Source of the DNA: Chondrilla cf. caribensis
Taxonomy: Eukaryota; Porifera; Demospongiae; Chondrillida; Chondrillidae
Reading direction: 5' to 3'
NCBI GenBank assembly: GCA_964020155.1
Contig: OZ026567.1
Span: 4,739,552 to 4,803,551 of the forward strand
DNA: 64,000 nucleotides
Made by a program: the position numbers and the translations under genes. Shown here in pieces: positions 15,281 to 26,083 of the stretch (positions are counted from its first letter, which is position 1; every line of letters starts with the position of its first letter). Under the pieces are notes generated by a model. The model searched no databases. It saw only the letters and a list, made by a program, of their open reading frames with translations, and was not told the DNA's origin.

Positions 15281-16252
15281 TTATAATATTCCCAGTGATT
15301 TTCTTACTAAGTGATCTGCTATTTCATTAAATTTCTTTCGGTCACTTCTCCAGAGTTTCTGCACAACAAAACACATGCACCAGTGTACACTGCACCCAGC
15401 CCACACCACCACAGTGTGCAACTCACTGCAGCATCAACATTAGCAGGGCTTTCATCATTGGGTTCTGCAGAATAAATGGACTGTGTGTTAATATTGTAGT
15501 TTTCAGTGTTTCCAGTTTGTGAGCTACACTGATTGGGCCACATTACACTACACAGTCTTCTCTCCCAGTTCACCTTGCTAGCATGCCTACAACCACGCAC
15601 CTGCCAACATGCTCACAACTGACAGTAACACTTTCTCCACTGACTGCACAGGACTCCACCTCTCTGTGGGGGATTCGTATCCGAGAGGATCGTCTCCAGG
15701 AGTGTGGAGTATGCTGATGCACACCCTACCATCTGGATACACTACACATGGAAACATTTTAACACGACAACCACTCCGTACGTGATAGCAGTAAGTTACC
15801 GTTAGGATGGAAAATTTCTGACACGAACTTCATTTTCGGAGGACTCATAGGATAGTCCATGGGAAATACGAGCTGGACTACGAACACGCCATCCTCAAAA
15901 GACGTTCCCTCGGGTCCCCTGGGTACACCAACCATGATACGAATAAAAGCCACGGATGTTCCAAGGACAACAGTGTCATTTCATGCTACGTACGTTATAT
16001 AACATTCCCATTCGAAAAAATTTTCTTCGTGTTTCGGTCCTGAAAACAAAGGTAGAAGAACGCCACAATAATAATATTATCCATGCTAATCCGGCCAATA
16101 AGGGTCATACCAGCCGCTATTCCCTCTGGCGGATTATTGGATAGCTCTGCAAAATGGACCTTAAACATAACATCATGTTCACAAATAAATGATACTGTGC
16201 AGCATTCACGTTTAAATTCTGCCATTAATCTCTTCAATGCTGATCCAGCCAT
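15281..16252 (-). CDS. UBE2G2: Ubiquitin-conjugating enzyme E2 G2
   Basis: Seven exons in minus-strand order: 16210-16252, 16111-16146, 15994-16039, 15800-15918, 15601-15741, 15427-15464 and 15281-15358. All join in phase to 166 residues (human 165). The splice-created sequences [31 protein letters not shown] and [19 protein letters not shown] match UBE2G2 closely. The active-site cysteine is in GRVCISILH, and the characteristic acidic insert [12 protein letters not shown] follows it. The C-terminus [18 protein letters not shown] is also typical. UBE2G2 supplies ubiquitin to ER-associated degradation ligases such as gp78 and HRD1. Exons 2 and 3 (36 and 46 nt) are very short. The start codon is 273 bp from the divergent NSMCE4A start. 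Confidence 0.95.
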
Positions 16253-16525
16253 TTTCGAGAGTTAGGCTACGTATTCTTACGTAATAGAGTAGCTAATCAA
16301 TTTCCGAACACTCGTACCTTCGTGAATACTGAGGCTACAGACTTGCAACAAGTAGCGTTTTGTAGCTCTTTCCCCTCTTCACGTCGTCTATTAAAACGTC
16401 TTGAAATTACTGGGGGACAATAGCAGGGTTGATCAAATTCGCCGAGCCACAGTCAAATAATTTCAAATTATTTCGTAATAGTCAGCTGGCGGAGCGGCGG
16501 GGCTTCCTGATATTTGGCGGCCAAA

Positions 16526-17872
16526 ATGGAAGCGAGAATGGACACAACCTCAGGATCTACACAATCTAGCGAGCAAGAGGAGAAAGAGAAAGAGGAAAGT
16601 CGAAGAAGTGTTCGTCATAAGTATCGTCAAGTAAATGAAAAATTAGAGGGTAAAGTTGACTGAGACATGGACGAAGTTGATGGGTTAGCTTGGACAGGCC
16701 TGGTATCCTCTTCCTTACAGAAAATCGTTCCCGGTTGACAAACCCTGAACACGAAGGATTGATAACTCATTTGAAGATTATCAATGAACAAATCCCCAAC
16801 AGTAGGCGGACTGCACCGTCTGTGTCTCACACTCCATAGCTATGGTCAGTTTGTTTATTTCAGTTGTCCATCCGAGGGAATTTGCAATTGATACTTCAAC
16901 AGTCAGAAGACTGGCAGAGATGGGAGTCCAACAGGTTGAACAGATCAGAATCGACACTTTTGACAAAGAGAAATTCATGGAGAAACTAGTGTGTCACCAA
17001 TAATATGTAGCATTGTCATGTGACATGGAGTTGACCGATACTGTTCCTTTGACAGCTCACAGAAATGGGTGGGCACAGAAGAAACAGCTTAGACTGGTCC
17101 AAACTTGGTCACAAGATGTTGCCTGCATTCAAGTGCTCACCGAGGATTGAGTTCATGTGTGTCTGTGTGTGCACCCAAATCTACGTATGTATGTTTCATA
17201 TTTCAGCATTGATTACTGTATGTTTGTATATGCCTATGTACACTGTGTATTGATCTTTTTATTAGGTATGGCTCCCTCACATTGACTCCACGTGTTAAGA
17301 TGTCACGCAAGGCGTCTCGACAGGATCGCCCGTTGGTCACAGAAACAACGCGTCCTGTTGAAGTGCAGCAGAGTGGGGATGGAGAGGAGGCCACCACCAA
17401 AGATGTTCATAACCTTTTCAAGCATTTGAAAGCAGCCCTGGACAAAAGCCCTCAAAAAAGGGTCCATTATTTCAAATTTCTTGTACATCCGACATCATTT
17501 TCGCAAACAGTAGAAAATATCTTTCATTTCTCGTTTCTTATCAAAGTATGCAGGTATATGGTTCACCTTATGCCTCTTGTTATCATTGTGTACACACTTC
17601 CATTCTTGCAGGATGGACGTGCTGCAGTGGAGTTGGTAGAGGAACAACCCTATATATCCTTCCCCAAACATGTGGACCCAAAGAGCAAGCAGTCAACCAA
17701 GACTGGGAGGAAGCAGGCCATTCTGTCCATTGACATGGCGTCATGGAAGGTTTGTTAGTGGCTCTGAAGTAATGTTGGGCGCGCAGCCTTCACCAGCCTC
17801 ACGTTTTCTTTGTAGAAAATTGTGGACTTTTACCAGATCAGACAGCCGCAGGTCATTCCTATTGAACATTAG
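16526..17872 (+). CDS. NSMCE4A: NSE4 kleisin subunit of the SMC5/6 complex
   Basis: Seven exons: 16526-16649, 16721-16801, 16864-16988, 17056-17156, 17266-17545, 17612-17749 and 17816-17872, in phase, 301 residues. The N-terminal helix region reads RHKYRQVNEKLEENRSRL. The conserved C-terminal NSE4 domain contains HYFKFLVHPTSFSQTVENIF, HFSFLIKDGRAAVEL and AILSIDMASWKKIVDFYQI, all at family positions. NSE4 bridges the SMC5 and SMC6 heads, and the complex acts in DNA repair and chromosome maintenance. The exon 4 donor is read as TTCAT|GTGTGT; other GT positions there break the frame. The stop is only 50 bp before the next start codon on the same strand. Confidence 0.93.
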
Positions 17873-17916
17873 CACCGAGTGTACGTGGGCGGATGTTGCC
17901 TAATCGCATCCGCAGT

Positions 17917-17922
17917 AATAAA
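17917..17922 (+). terminator. AATAAA abutting the downstream start codon
   Basis: A perfect AATAAA lies 45 bp after the NSMCE4A stop and is immediately followed by the ATG at 17923 of the DapA-family gene. If used for NSMCE4A, its poly(A) site would fall inside the next gene's first coding exon. Function is inferred from position only. Confidence 0.45.
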
Positions 17923-18846
17923 ATGGCTGCCTTGTGCAGACGAGCACAAAATTGTGCTGTTGTTTTCTCCAGGCGTTTTCGAAGCACTAAGACACTTCCC
18001 TCTGGGACGTTCCCAACGATGCTGACACCCTTCAGGCAGGACATGTCCATCGATTGGATCGCCCTCGACAGTGAGTCTAGGCAGGTGGTGAAGATGACGA
18101 CTAGCCAATCGAACGTCACGTGAACACGTGTATAAACCGAAACTAACGTAAGATAAGCCCTTTAAAGAGTGACTAGTAGACATCCCCTTCGTCTCGATTA
18201 TAAGCAGATGCTGATCTGTTGATCATCTAAAGTATTAGTTCCAACATGTATTAAGTCACTGTAAGACTCTTCAAATACTGCAAATGCCCATTGACTGTCT
18301 TCTCGGGTGAAGTATGCACACAGGTATGGAATGATACGAAATTAACTCTACACTGAGTTATCATCCAGTCAACAATGAGTAGCCGCAACCCACACTACAA
18401 GATCCTAACAGTGCCTTGTGCTGTGCACATTATAGATTGCTTGACTTTGTAGATCTTGTGGAGTGGTACATCGCCAATAATGCTGATGGTCTGTTTGCTG
18501 TTTGTCAGTCTAGTGAAATGCTAAATGTGAGGATATAAGTGATTCAGTTGGATCAAACATTCTCCAAACGACAGTGTTCTTTGTATGTTTAGTTATCCAA
18601 TGAGGAGAGATTACAGATAGTGAAGAGAGTCACCAAGACCGTGAATGGTCGCATTCCTGTCATTGCAGGAGGTATGTGTGTTGTTTGTTACTTGTAGTGT
18701 ATGACTACACATGTATGTACGATGGTTGTACTTTTCAGCAACATTTGAAGGAAGTTTAGAGGAGCAAGCAGAGTTCATGTCAGAAGTTGGTGAACATGTC
18801 AATGCTCCTGTAGTCTTGACCAATCAAATAGCTTCTTTTGAACAGG

Positions 18847-18898
<52 letters not shown>

Positions 18899-19907
18899 TG
18901 GGGTGGTTGCTACAGTATGCTCGTTACCTGTTCCTAGAGTGACACTCAGTGGATGCTGAATGCTGAAACTTTGCTGAAACTAACCGGGAATATTCCATTA
19001 GCCATCTATGAGACCCCTGTGCCAAAGTGTAGGTGAGCATTGTGTGGGTGTGGGTGTGTGGGTGAGGGTGTGGGTGTGGGTGTGGGTGAGGGTGTGTGGG
19101 TGAGGGTGTGGGTGTGATTATGAAATTTGATTGTGTGTTTTAATGCCTGGTTAGAGCGTTGACTCCAGAGATGGTTGGTTGGATTGCAAAAACAAAGAGA
19201 TTTGTTTTCCTCAAAGACCCAGTGGCTGATGTTAAAGTCATGAAACAAAAGATTGAAGCTGCCAGATCAGTTGCAGATACCCCTTTGAAGTACGTTTGTT
19301 CTTTTAGCCATGTTTTATACAAGTTGGGATCTTTTAAAAATGTCTTCATTAATTGGTGCTCTTGATTTGCTGTGACAACTACATATGTTTACCTGATCTC
19401 ACATATCTGACACTCAGATGTCATCAGATTTGAAATGTCACCGGCACTCACATCACCGGCACTTGCATCGCCACCAGCACTCACACACCACCAGCACTCA
19501 CACATCACCAGCACTCACACATCACCAGCACTCACACATCACCGCTCTCACACATCACCAGCACTCAATACATCATTTCTACACTTTTGATGTTCCCAGA
19601 TACTACACTTCCAAACTGGCCCTGCTGTCCAGCTGTTTGGAGTATGGAGGGCAGTGAGTTACCTTCCCTGACTGAGTGGTATCGGTCATTCCTCACCTGC
19701 TGTTCTCCTTGACTGTCCAGTGGTTTTAGTGGGATTACACTGAACTTTTTCCCCCACTTGATCACATGGTTTTGTCACAACCAGGACAGCAACAGCGAAC
19801 AGCTAATGTCACTTCAAAGGATGTTCTCTTTAGCAGAAGCTGTTGCTTATAGAAAAGTGAGCAAGATTACTACATTTACACAGATGTATACACACACACA
19901 TATGTAT

Positions 19908-19962
<55 letters not shown>

Positions 19963-19972
19963 TGCACGCACG

Positions 19973-20012
<40 letters not shown>

Positions 20013-20014
20013 CA

Positions 20015-20062
<48 letters not shown>

Positions 20063-20068
20063 CACGCG

Positions 20069-20099
<31 letters not shown>

Positions 20100-20410
20100 A
20101 CACACACACAGAGAGAGACAAGACTGATTCTATGCACTATGATAACAATGCCATCTTATTTCTGTACAGTATCCAGCTTCTGCCAAGTATTATGTTGCTA
20201 AATTTTATGGTGTCCCGATGAAGCCGTTGTGTAGAACAGTGGACATCGCACTTGAGGACTATGATGTACGTCAGCTGTTGATGTTGTGCACTTTAGTTAG
20301 GTTTACTGCTATACTTGCTATAATCTTCTGTTTGATTGATGTAGAAAATGGCTCTGAAACATATGAACACAGCTCTTGATGAATTTCAGCATTCTTTAGG
20401 AAGATTTTAA
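17923..20410 (+). CDS. DapA/DHDPS-family aldolase-lyase, bacterial-type
   Basis: Ten exons: 17923-18070, 18453-18526, 18593-18671, 18739-18845, 18938-19032, 19155-19289, 19600-19653, 19721-19856, 20170-20265 and 20345-20410, in phase, 329 residues. Features of the DHDPS/N-acetylneuraminate lyase TIM barrel: [10 protein letters not shown] start, [46 protein letters not shown], catalytic Tyr in AIYETPVP and Schiff-base Lys in RFVFLKDP. The usual GTTGE loop is replaced by AVCQSSEM, a signature I associate with a bacterial DHDPS-like subgroup rather than animal NPL or HOGA1 (from memory, unverified). The Arg-rich N-terminus ([20 protein letters not shown]) suggests a mitochondrial presequence. 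Another in-frame ATG exists at 17893. The substrate is unknown. Introns show it is a resident eukaryotic gene. Confidence 0.85.
19886..20111. repeat. (CA)n microsatellite in DapA-family intron 8
   Basis: More than 200 bp of CA dinucleotides with interruptions GCACATGCACGCACGC and GCACGCGC that recur, and a terminal GAGAGAGA. On the sense strand it is CA, unlike most other intronic dinucleotide runs here, which are GT on the sense strand. Confidence 0.95.
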
Positions 20411-20545
20411 TTTGATTTATTTTTCAAATGCTAACTATTTATCCATCAGTATGTTACTGAATTCCTATATTATAGTGGGATAATCCTGTCATTATGGTGT
20501 GGTCACGCCCATTGTTCAGCTACGTACTCATCGCTCGTGGGAGAT

Positions 20546-21521
20546 ATGAGCGTCCCAGCGAAGGCACAACCGAAGAAGGACGGGAAAATGAGGATTAGAG
20601 CATTTCCTGTGAGTATAATCAGTTGGTGTGGTTTGTTGTTCAGTAAGCTCCATCGACTAACGGATACCACACATTACTAACATACAAGGCTCAAATAGAC
20701 CCAAAGTACGTGGACGATATTTGGTCGCTGTTGAAGAACGCAATACGCGAAATACAGAAGAAAAATAATAGTGGATTGAGCTTCGAGGAACTGTATAGGT
20801 GACGTCAACAGTGAATGACCTACATTTACAGTGGGATCTGATGGTTCATTTCATCGTACTTGCTCCCTTGTAGAAATGCATACACCATGGTTTTGCATAA
20901 ACACGGCAAGAAGCTTTATGAAGGACTGAAAGAAGTAGTTGCAGAGCACCTGAGCAAAGAGGTTAGTGATCACACAGCCATCTGTAGTCACAGGTATCCT
21001 TTGGGATCTGCACTGACTGTCCCCCTCTACACACTGGGCACTGACTGTCCCCCTCTACACACTGGGCACTGACTGTCCCCCTCTACACACTGGGCACTGA
21101 CTGTCCCCCTCTACACACTGGGCACTGACTGTCCCCCTCTACACACTGGGCACTGACTGTCCCCCTCTACACACTGGGCACTGACTGTCCCCCTCTACAC
21201 ACTGGGCACTGACTGTCCCCCTCTACACACTGGGCACTGACTGTCCCCCTCTACACACTGGGCACTGACTGTCCCCCTCTACACACTGGGCACTGACTGT
21301 CCCCCTCTACACACTGGGCACTGACTGTCCCCCTCTACACACTGGGCACTGACTGTCCCCCTCTACACACTGGGCACTCACAGATCCGCAACAATATTCT
21401 GGAGTCATTGCAGAACAACTTTCTGGAGTCATTAAGTGAAATGTGGTTTGATCATCAAACAGCTATGGTTATGATAAGAGATATCTTGATGTACATGGTG
21501 AGTTGCCTCTGTGTGTTGGGG

Positions 21522-21559
<38 letters not shown>

Positions 21560-21696
21560 ACGTGGATGAGCTCTCATACTCATTTGCTTATCAAAGGTTG
21601 ACAATTGGATGTTTTGTTAATTACAGGATCGTGTTTACGTCCCTCAAAATAGTGAACTTCCAGTATATGACCTTGGTTTGATGCTATTCAAAGAGG

Positions 21697-21736
<40 letters not shown>

Positions 21737-21741
21737 CAGCA

Positions 21742-21816
<75 letters not shown>

Positions 21817-22254
21817 CAGCATGTGTGCGTGTGTATGTGTACATATCTACATGTTAATGCTCACTTAATATCAGGTGGTTTTGTTCCTTGACATTCGAGA
21901 ACATCTAAAAAACCAGCTTCTTCACTTGATTGGACAAGAACGCAGGGGAGAAGTGATAGACAGGTGTGTTTATCTGTTGCCACCATTTTGTTGCTGACTA
22001 TGCACTTGTGGTGGATGGCCTGTGCTCAGAGCCAATGTGAAGACCATGTGCCAGATGCTGATGACTTTGGGGATAGGCACTAGACTGGTTTATGAAGAAC
22101 AGTTTGAAGGAGAATTCCTCAAGGTATCCAGAGAATTTTATGCGGCCGAGAGTCAGACATTTTTAGCAGAAAACAGTGCTTCTTCATATATCAGAAAGGT
22201 GAGAGGATAATTATATCCATGTTTTGTGTTTAGATCTAGGTATATGCGCCTGCA

Positions 22255-22327
<73 letters not shown>

Positions 22328-23176
22328 ATGCATGTGCAACATAATATTCACTTTTACTGGTTCAGGTGGAAGCTCGTTTAGAAGAGGAGAGGGAAAGAGC
22401 TCAGCATTACCTGGACCCAAGTACAGAACAACACATTTTAGCAGTCTTAGACGAAGAACTCATTCTTCGTCACATGGAGACTGTTGTTGCCATGGAGAAC
22501 AGTGGTGTGGTTCATATGCTACAAACGCAGAAATATGAAGATTTGGAATGTATGTATCGTTTATTGAGGAGAGTTGACAATGGAGTGAAGGTGATTGTAC
22601 AAACACTAAATGTGCATTTGAAGGAAAGGGGGCGGTCTTTAGTAATGGGAGAGGAAGAAGGTGTGTCTGGAGAAGGCGGGCCTGGTGGAAAGACAGCGAC
22701 TGCTTATGTCCAGGTATGTTGGGTCGTGGATGTACCTATAATGTCAATTGTATACTGTATTTATAGTATATGTACGATGTGTGTATTGTGTATTGTGTGT
22801 GTATGTGCACGTGTGTTTGTGTGTATATACATGCATAGTATTCATTATGCATGTAATGTGATCACGTGGGTTATACACATATATATATATATATATATAT
22901 ATACGTGCATACCTCCTGTGTCTGCTGCATCACTCCAGGGGTTGTTAGAGCTGAGAGGGCAGTACGACCTTTACCTGCAGCGATCTTTCCATAATGACAT
23001 CTTGTTCAGACAAGCTATGTCAGCTGTGAGGGAACATGTGGTCTGCTATTTCCTCAGTCAAATGTACTTATTCTGTTGTTTTTGACAGGATTTTGAGGAA
23101 TTTATTAATTTAAACCAGCGATCTCCTGAATACCTTTCTTTATATATTGATGAGATGTTAAAAAAGGGTGTCAAAG

Positions 23177-23238
<62 letters not shown>

Positions 23239-25074
23239 CATACAGATGTGTATCCATGTGTTTGTCTGTGATGTTATTGTGCTCCTGGTTGCCATGGTTA
23301 TCACATGACTGCTGTTACCACTTTAGCACTCAGAACAGGAGGTAGAAGTTATTTTGGACAAGTGTCTTGTTTTATTTAGGTATCTTCAAGACAAGGTATG
23401 ACTGCATTGAACTCACGTTGTGTCTTACACACAAAATACGTATGTCTAGAGATATGTGACGTACGTATGTGTTGTGTTGTGTTAGGATGTATTTGAGCGT
23501 TACTACAAGCAGCACTTAGCCAAAAGACTTCTGTTGAACCGTTCTGTTTCTGACGATGCGGAGAAAGGGATGATATCCCGTCTAAAGGTGGGTGACCTTG
23601 TGTAGTGGGTGGGGCTACAGGTTGGTGGGTGGGGCTACCAGAGGTCTGTACATGATAAATGTGTCTTTCTTAAAGAATGACTGCGGCTGCCAATTCACAT
23701 CCAAATTGGAAGGAATGTTTAAAGATATTAGCTTGTCGGGATCGCTAATGGAACATTTTAGAGACCATCTGAACGTCACTAGGGTGTGTGGTGTGTGGTG
23801 TGTGCTGTGTGGTGTGTGTTGTGTTGTGTGTGCTTTGGTGTGTGTTATGTGGTGTGTGGTGATATTCGTATGTATTTATTATTCCTCAGGCGGACATGTT
23901 TGGTATAGACCTTGGTGTACGGGTATTAACAATGGGATATTGGCCCTCCACTAGCAACCCTATGCCATGTGTAGTTCCCTTGGCAGCTTCCAAGGTGTTC
24001 GACATCTTTAAGAGGTCGTTATCTCTGATCAAACAACGTTTTCATATCAACCGTTCATTGGTCTCACTGTTATTTGCTCCAGGTACTACTTAAACAGGCA
24101 CAGTGGTAGAAAGTTGATGCTGCAGACACACTTAGGAAATGCTGACTTGAATGCCGTATTTTATCCAACATCAAGAGAAATGGGCGTGTCTACCAAGAAG
24201 CACATCCTTCAGGTCTCCACCCATCAAATGTGCATCCTAATGTTATTCAATAGAAGACCTCAGTACAGCTTCAGTGAACTCCAGGAGGAAACGGGGATTG
24301 GACAGAAGGAGTTATTGCGAGCATTGCAGCCCCTGGCAGTCGGTAAAGCTGCCCAAAGAGTTTTAGTCAAATCACCAAAAGCAAAGGAATTTGGTATGCT
24401 GCACTGTCCTTGAGTTGCCCCTCCCTCTACTGTGTTGTGTCAGTGTCATAAACCTCATATTCAGAGTCAAGTGATGTGTTTTCTGTGAATGACCAGTTCA
24501 CTTCAAAGCTTCATCGGGTGAAGATACAAGGAGGTTTGTTTTATTGTTGCCATTTTGGTTGTAAAATCCATCACCTGACTGACCCCTGCAGTGACTGCGA
24601 GAGGTGAGACAGAGGTTGAACGTAAAGAAACTAAACAGAAAGTTGATGATGACAGAAAGCATGTGTATCCACTCGTTGCTCTGTATATCTGTGTGCCTGT
24701 GATGTGTGCGTGCATGTGTGTATGACTTCCTTAGCTATACCACTAGTATTGAAGCTGCCATTGTAAGAATTATGAAAGCAAGGAAAACCCTAAACCACAC
24801 AACCCTTATTGCTGAGGTGAGTTTTGCATTCTCCTTTGCATGCGCATGCCAAGTATTTGCGAGGTTTCTCGTGTTCAGGTGACGTCTCAACTCCAGAGTC
24901 GGTTCATCCCTGACCCAATGGTCATTAAGAGGAGGATAGAAGGACTAATTGAACGGGAGTACCTGAAGAGGTCATCATCTGACAGGTATGAACCTTGCCA
25001 CAGGTCTGTCCTCTTGCCTGTCCACTTATCCTCTTCCTCTCCTCTGTAGGAAGATATATGACTATGTTGCATGA
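20546..25074 (+). CDS. CUL3: Cullin-3
   Basis: Twenty exons: 20546-20608, 20689-20798, 20874-20961, 21384-21497, 21627-21698, 21875-21963, 22030-22198, 22366-22713, 22939-23025, 23089-23178, 23327-23395, 23486-23587, 23676-23783, 23890-24014, 24083-24393, 24465-24533, 24592-24664, 24747-24816, 24879-24985 and 25050-25074, giving about 762 residues (human 768). CUL3 hallmarks: [85 protein letters not shown], and the neddylation region [17 protein letters not shown] (acceptor Lys in IKRR). It ends YDYVA. CUL3 is the scaffold of BTB-adaptor RING ubiquitin ligases. The 24664/24747 junction has an alternative in-phase acceptor at 24735. Introns carry a 28-bp minisatellite and several (GT)n runs. 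Confidence 0.97.
21009..21378. repeat. 28-bp minisatellite in CUL3 intron 3
   Basis: About 13 almost invariant copies of a 28-bp unit containing CTGACTGTCCCCCTCTACAC and ACTGGGCA. The pyrimidine-rich unit leads directly into the splice acceptor of exon 4 (CACTCACAG|ATCCGC), so the last copies supply the polypyrimidine region. Confidence 0.97.
21699..21838. repeat. (GT)n microsatellite starting at a CUL3 splice donor
   Basis: Exon 5 ends GAGGAG and the intron is GTGTGTGT from its first base to about 21838, interrupted twice by GCGCCAGCATGTGTGC. Similar runs occur in other CUL3 introns at about 21523-21558, 22259-22326, 23179-23237 (again beginning at the donor) and an (AT)n at 22880-22902. 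Confidence 0.95.
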
Positions 25075-25342
25075 AGTGATTTTGGACAGTTTTTGTTTAT
25101 CAACAGTTTATTTCTCATTCTTTGCCCTCTAACAAAATGTTAGGGTTATTTGCATGTTAAGATGGTATTAATAGTTGTAAAGTGTAAAGTTTATTTAAGC
25201 TGGGTCATGAGTTGCTAATATTATAAAAGCTAATATAATTAGTTTTAATACATGAACTACATAATAATAAAATATCATAATGCAATTACATTACATGCTT
25301 TGATGATCTCAATGGAGAAATTGCTAAATCAATGAATACTAG

Positions 25343-25819
25343 CTATTTTGAATTAAAGTAAATACTCTTTGATAGTCCATCCCAAGTTTGACCAAGTCTA
25401 TATGCTTTTTTCTGTGTCTTTGGAGGAATAGTGTTGGGTGCATAGCGAACATCAACATTGATCTTCAAACCAAGCCAGTGACCAAGAAGATGCTCTGAAA
25501 AACCTTTCAGAAAGTACAAGAGACTCGGATATACGTGTTGATAGACATAAAACGTTACATTAACAATATTTTCTTTCCTTTTAATGACAAGATCAGATAT
25601 CCCTTGAGGGTAGATCCCTATTATTAACGTCCGCATTGCTAGTTCATCGAAGACAGCATCTCCCAAGGAATACGGAACTCCGGCATTGTCTTTGGACGGT
25701 AAATTGTATGTTTTAGACCTTGTCTCACTGCTGCTGCTGACAGTTTGGTATCTTTGTAACCGGGAATTGCGGACAACTAAACACTTCCTTAAGAAATTCG
25801 CTGAACGTAGGGTAGCCAT
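25343..25819 (-). CDS. MRPS24: Mitochondrial ribosomal protein S24 (uS3m)-like
   Basis: A single-exon frame of 158 residues. The N-terminus (LRSANFLRKCLVVRNSRLQR) is basic and Ser-rich with no acidic residues, as in a mitochondrial targeting peptide. The core GIYPQGISDLVIKRKENIV, followed by YFLKGFSEHLLGHWLGLKIN, aligns with the GTFPGCLADQLVLKRRGNQ ... [20 protein letters not shown] pattern of animal MRPS24, with the same spacing. MRPS24 is a small-subunit mitoribosome protein. Overall identity is low, so the call rests on this motif pair plus length (human 167). It is convergent with CUL3 (268 bp between stops) and 264 bp downstream of the STK24/25/26 stop. Confidence 0.65.
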   Translation of the reverse strand: MATLRSANFLRKCLVVRNSRLQRYQTVSSSSETRSKTYNLPSKDNAGVPYSLGDAVFDELAMRTLIIGIYPQGISDLVIKRKENIVNVTFYVYQHVYPSLLYFLKGFSEHLLGHWLGLKINVDVRYAPNTIPPKTQKKAYRLGQTWDGLSKSIYFNSK

Positions 25820-26083
25820 TTAAATTTCCATGCACGTGATATATTGCGTAATAAAAATAAAAAAAGATTGTTTATAAAGCGGTGAGACTTGATAGACTCC
25901 CAGATTCACAATTGAGTGCAGGCATTCCAGTGAGGTCTCTGCATGAAGTAGACAAGTCGAGATAAACTTTCTTTTACTCAAATGAGGACATTTCATACAG
26001 CAAGGTATCAAAACAGATGATCTACTTAAGGTCCTCTTTCACGAGGTCCCACACATGAAATGTACACCGAATAACACCAATAT

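Noticed and set aside
19758..20201. Cys-Val or Thr-His repeat proteins over dinucleotide tracts (also at 21644-21891, 29892-30236, 37758-38367)
   Set aside because: These are (GT)n/(CA)n microsatellites inside introns of recognised genes.
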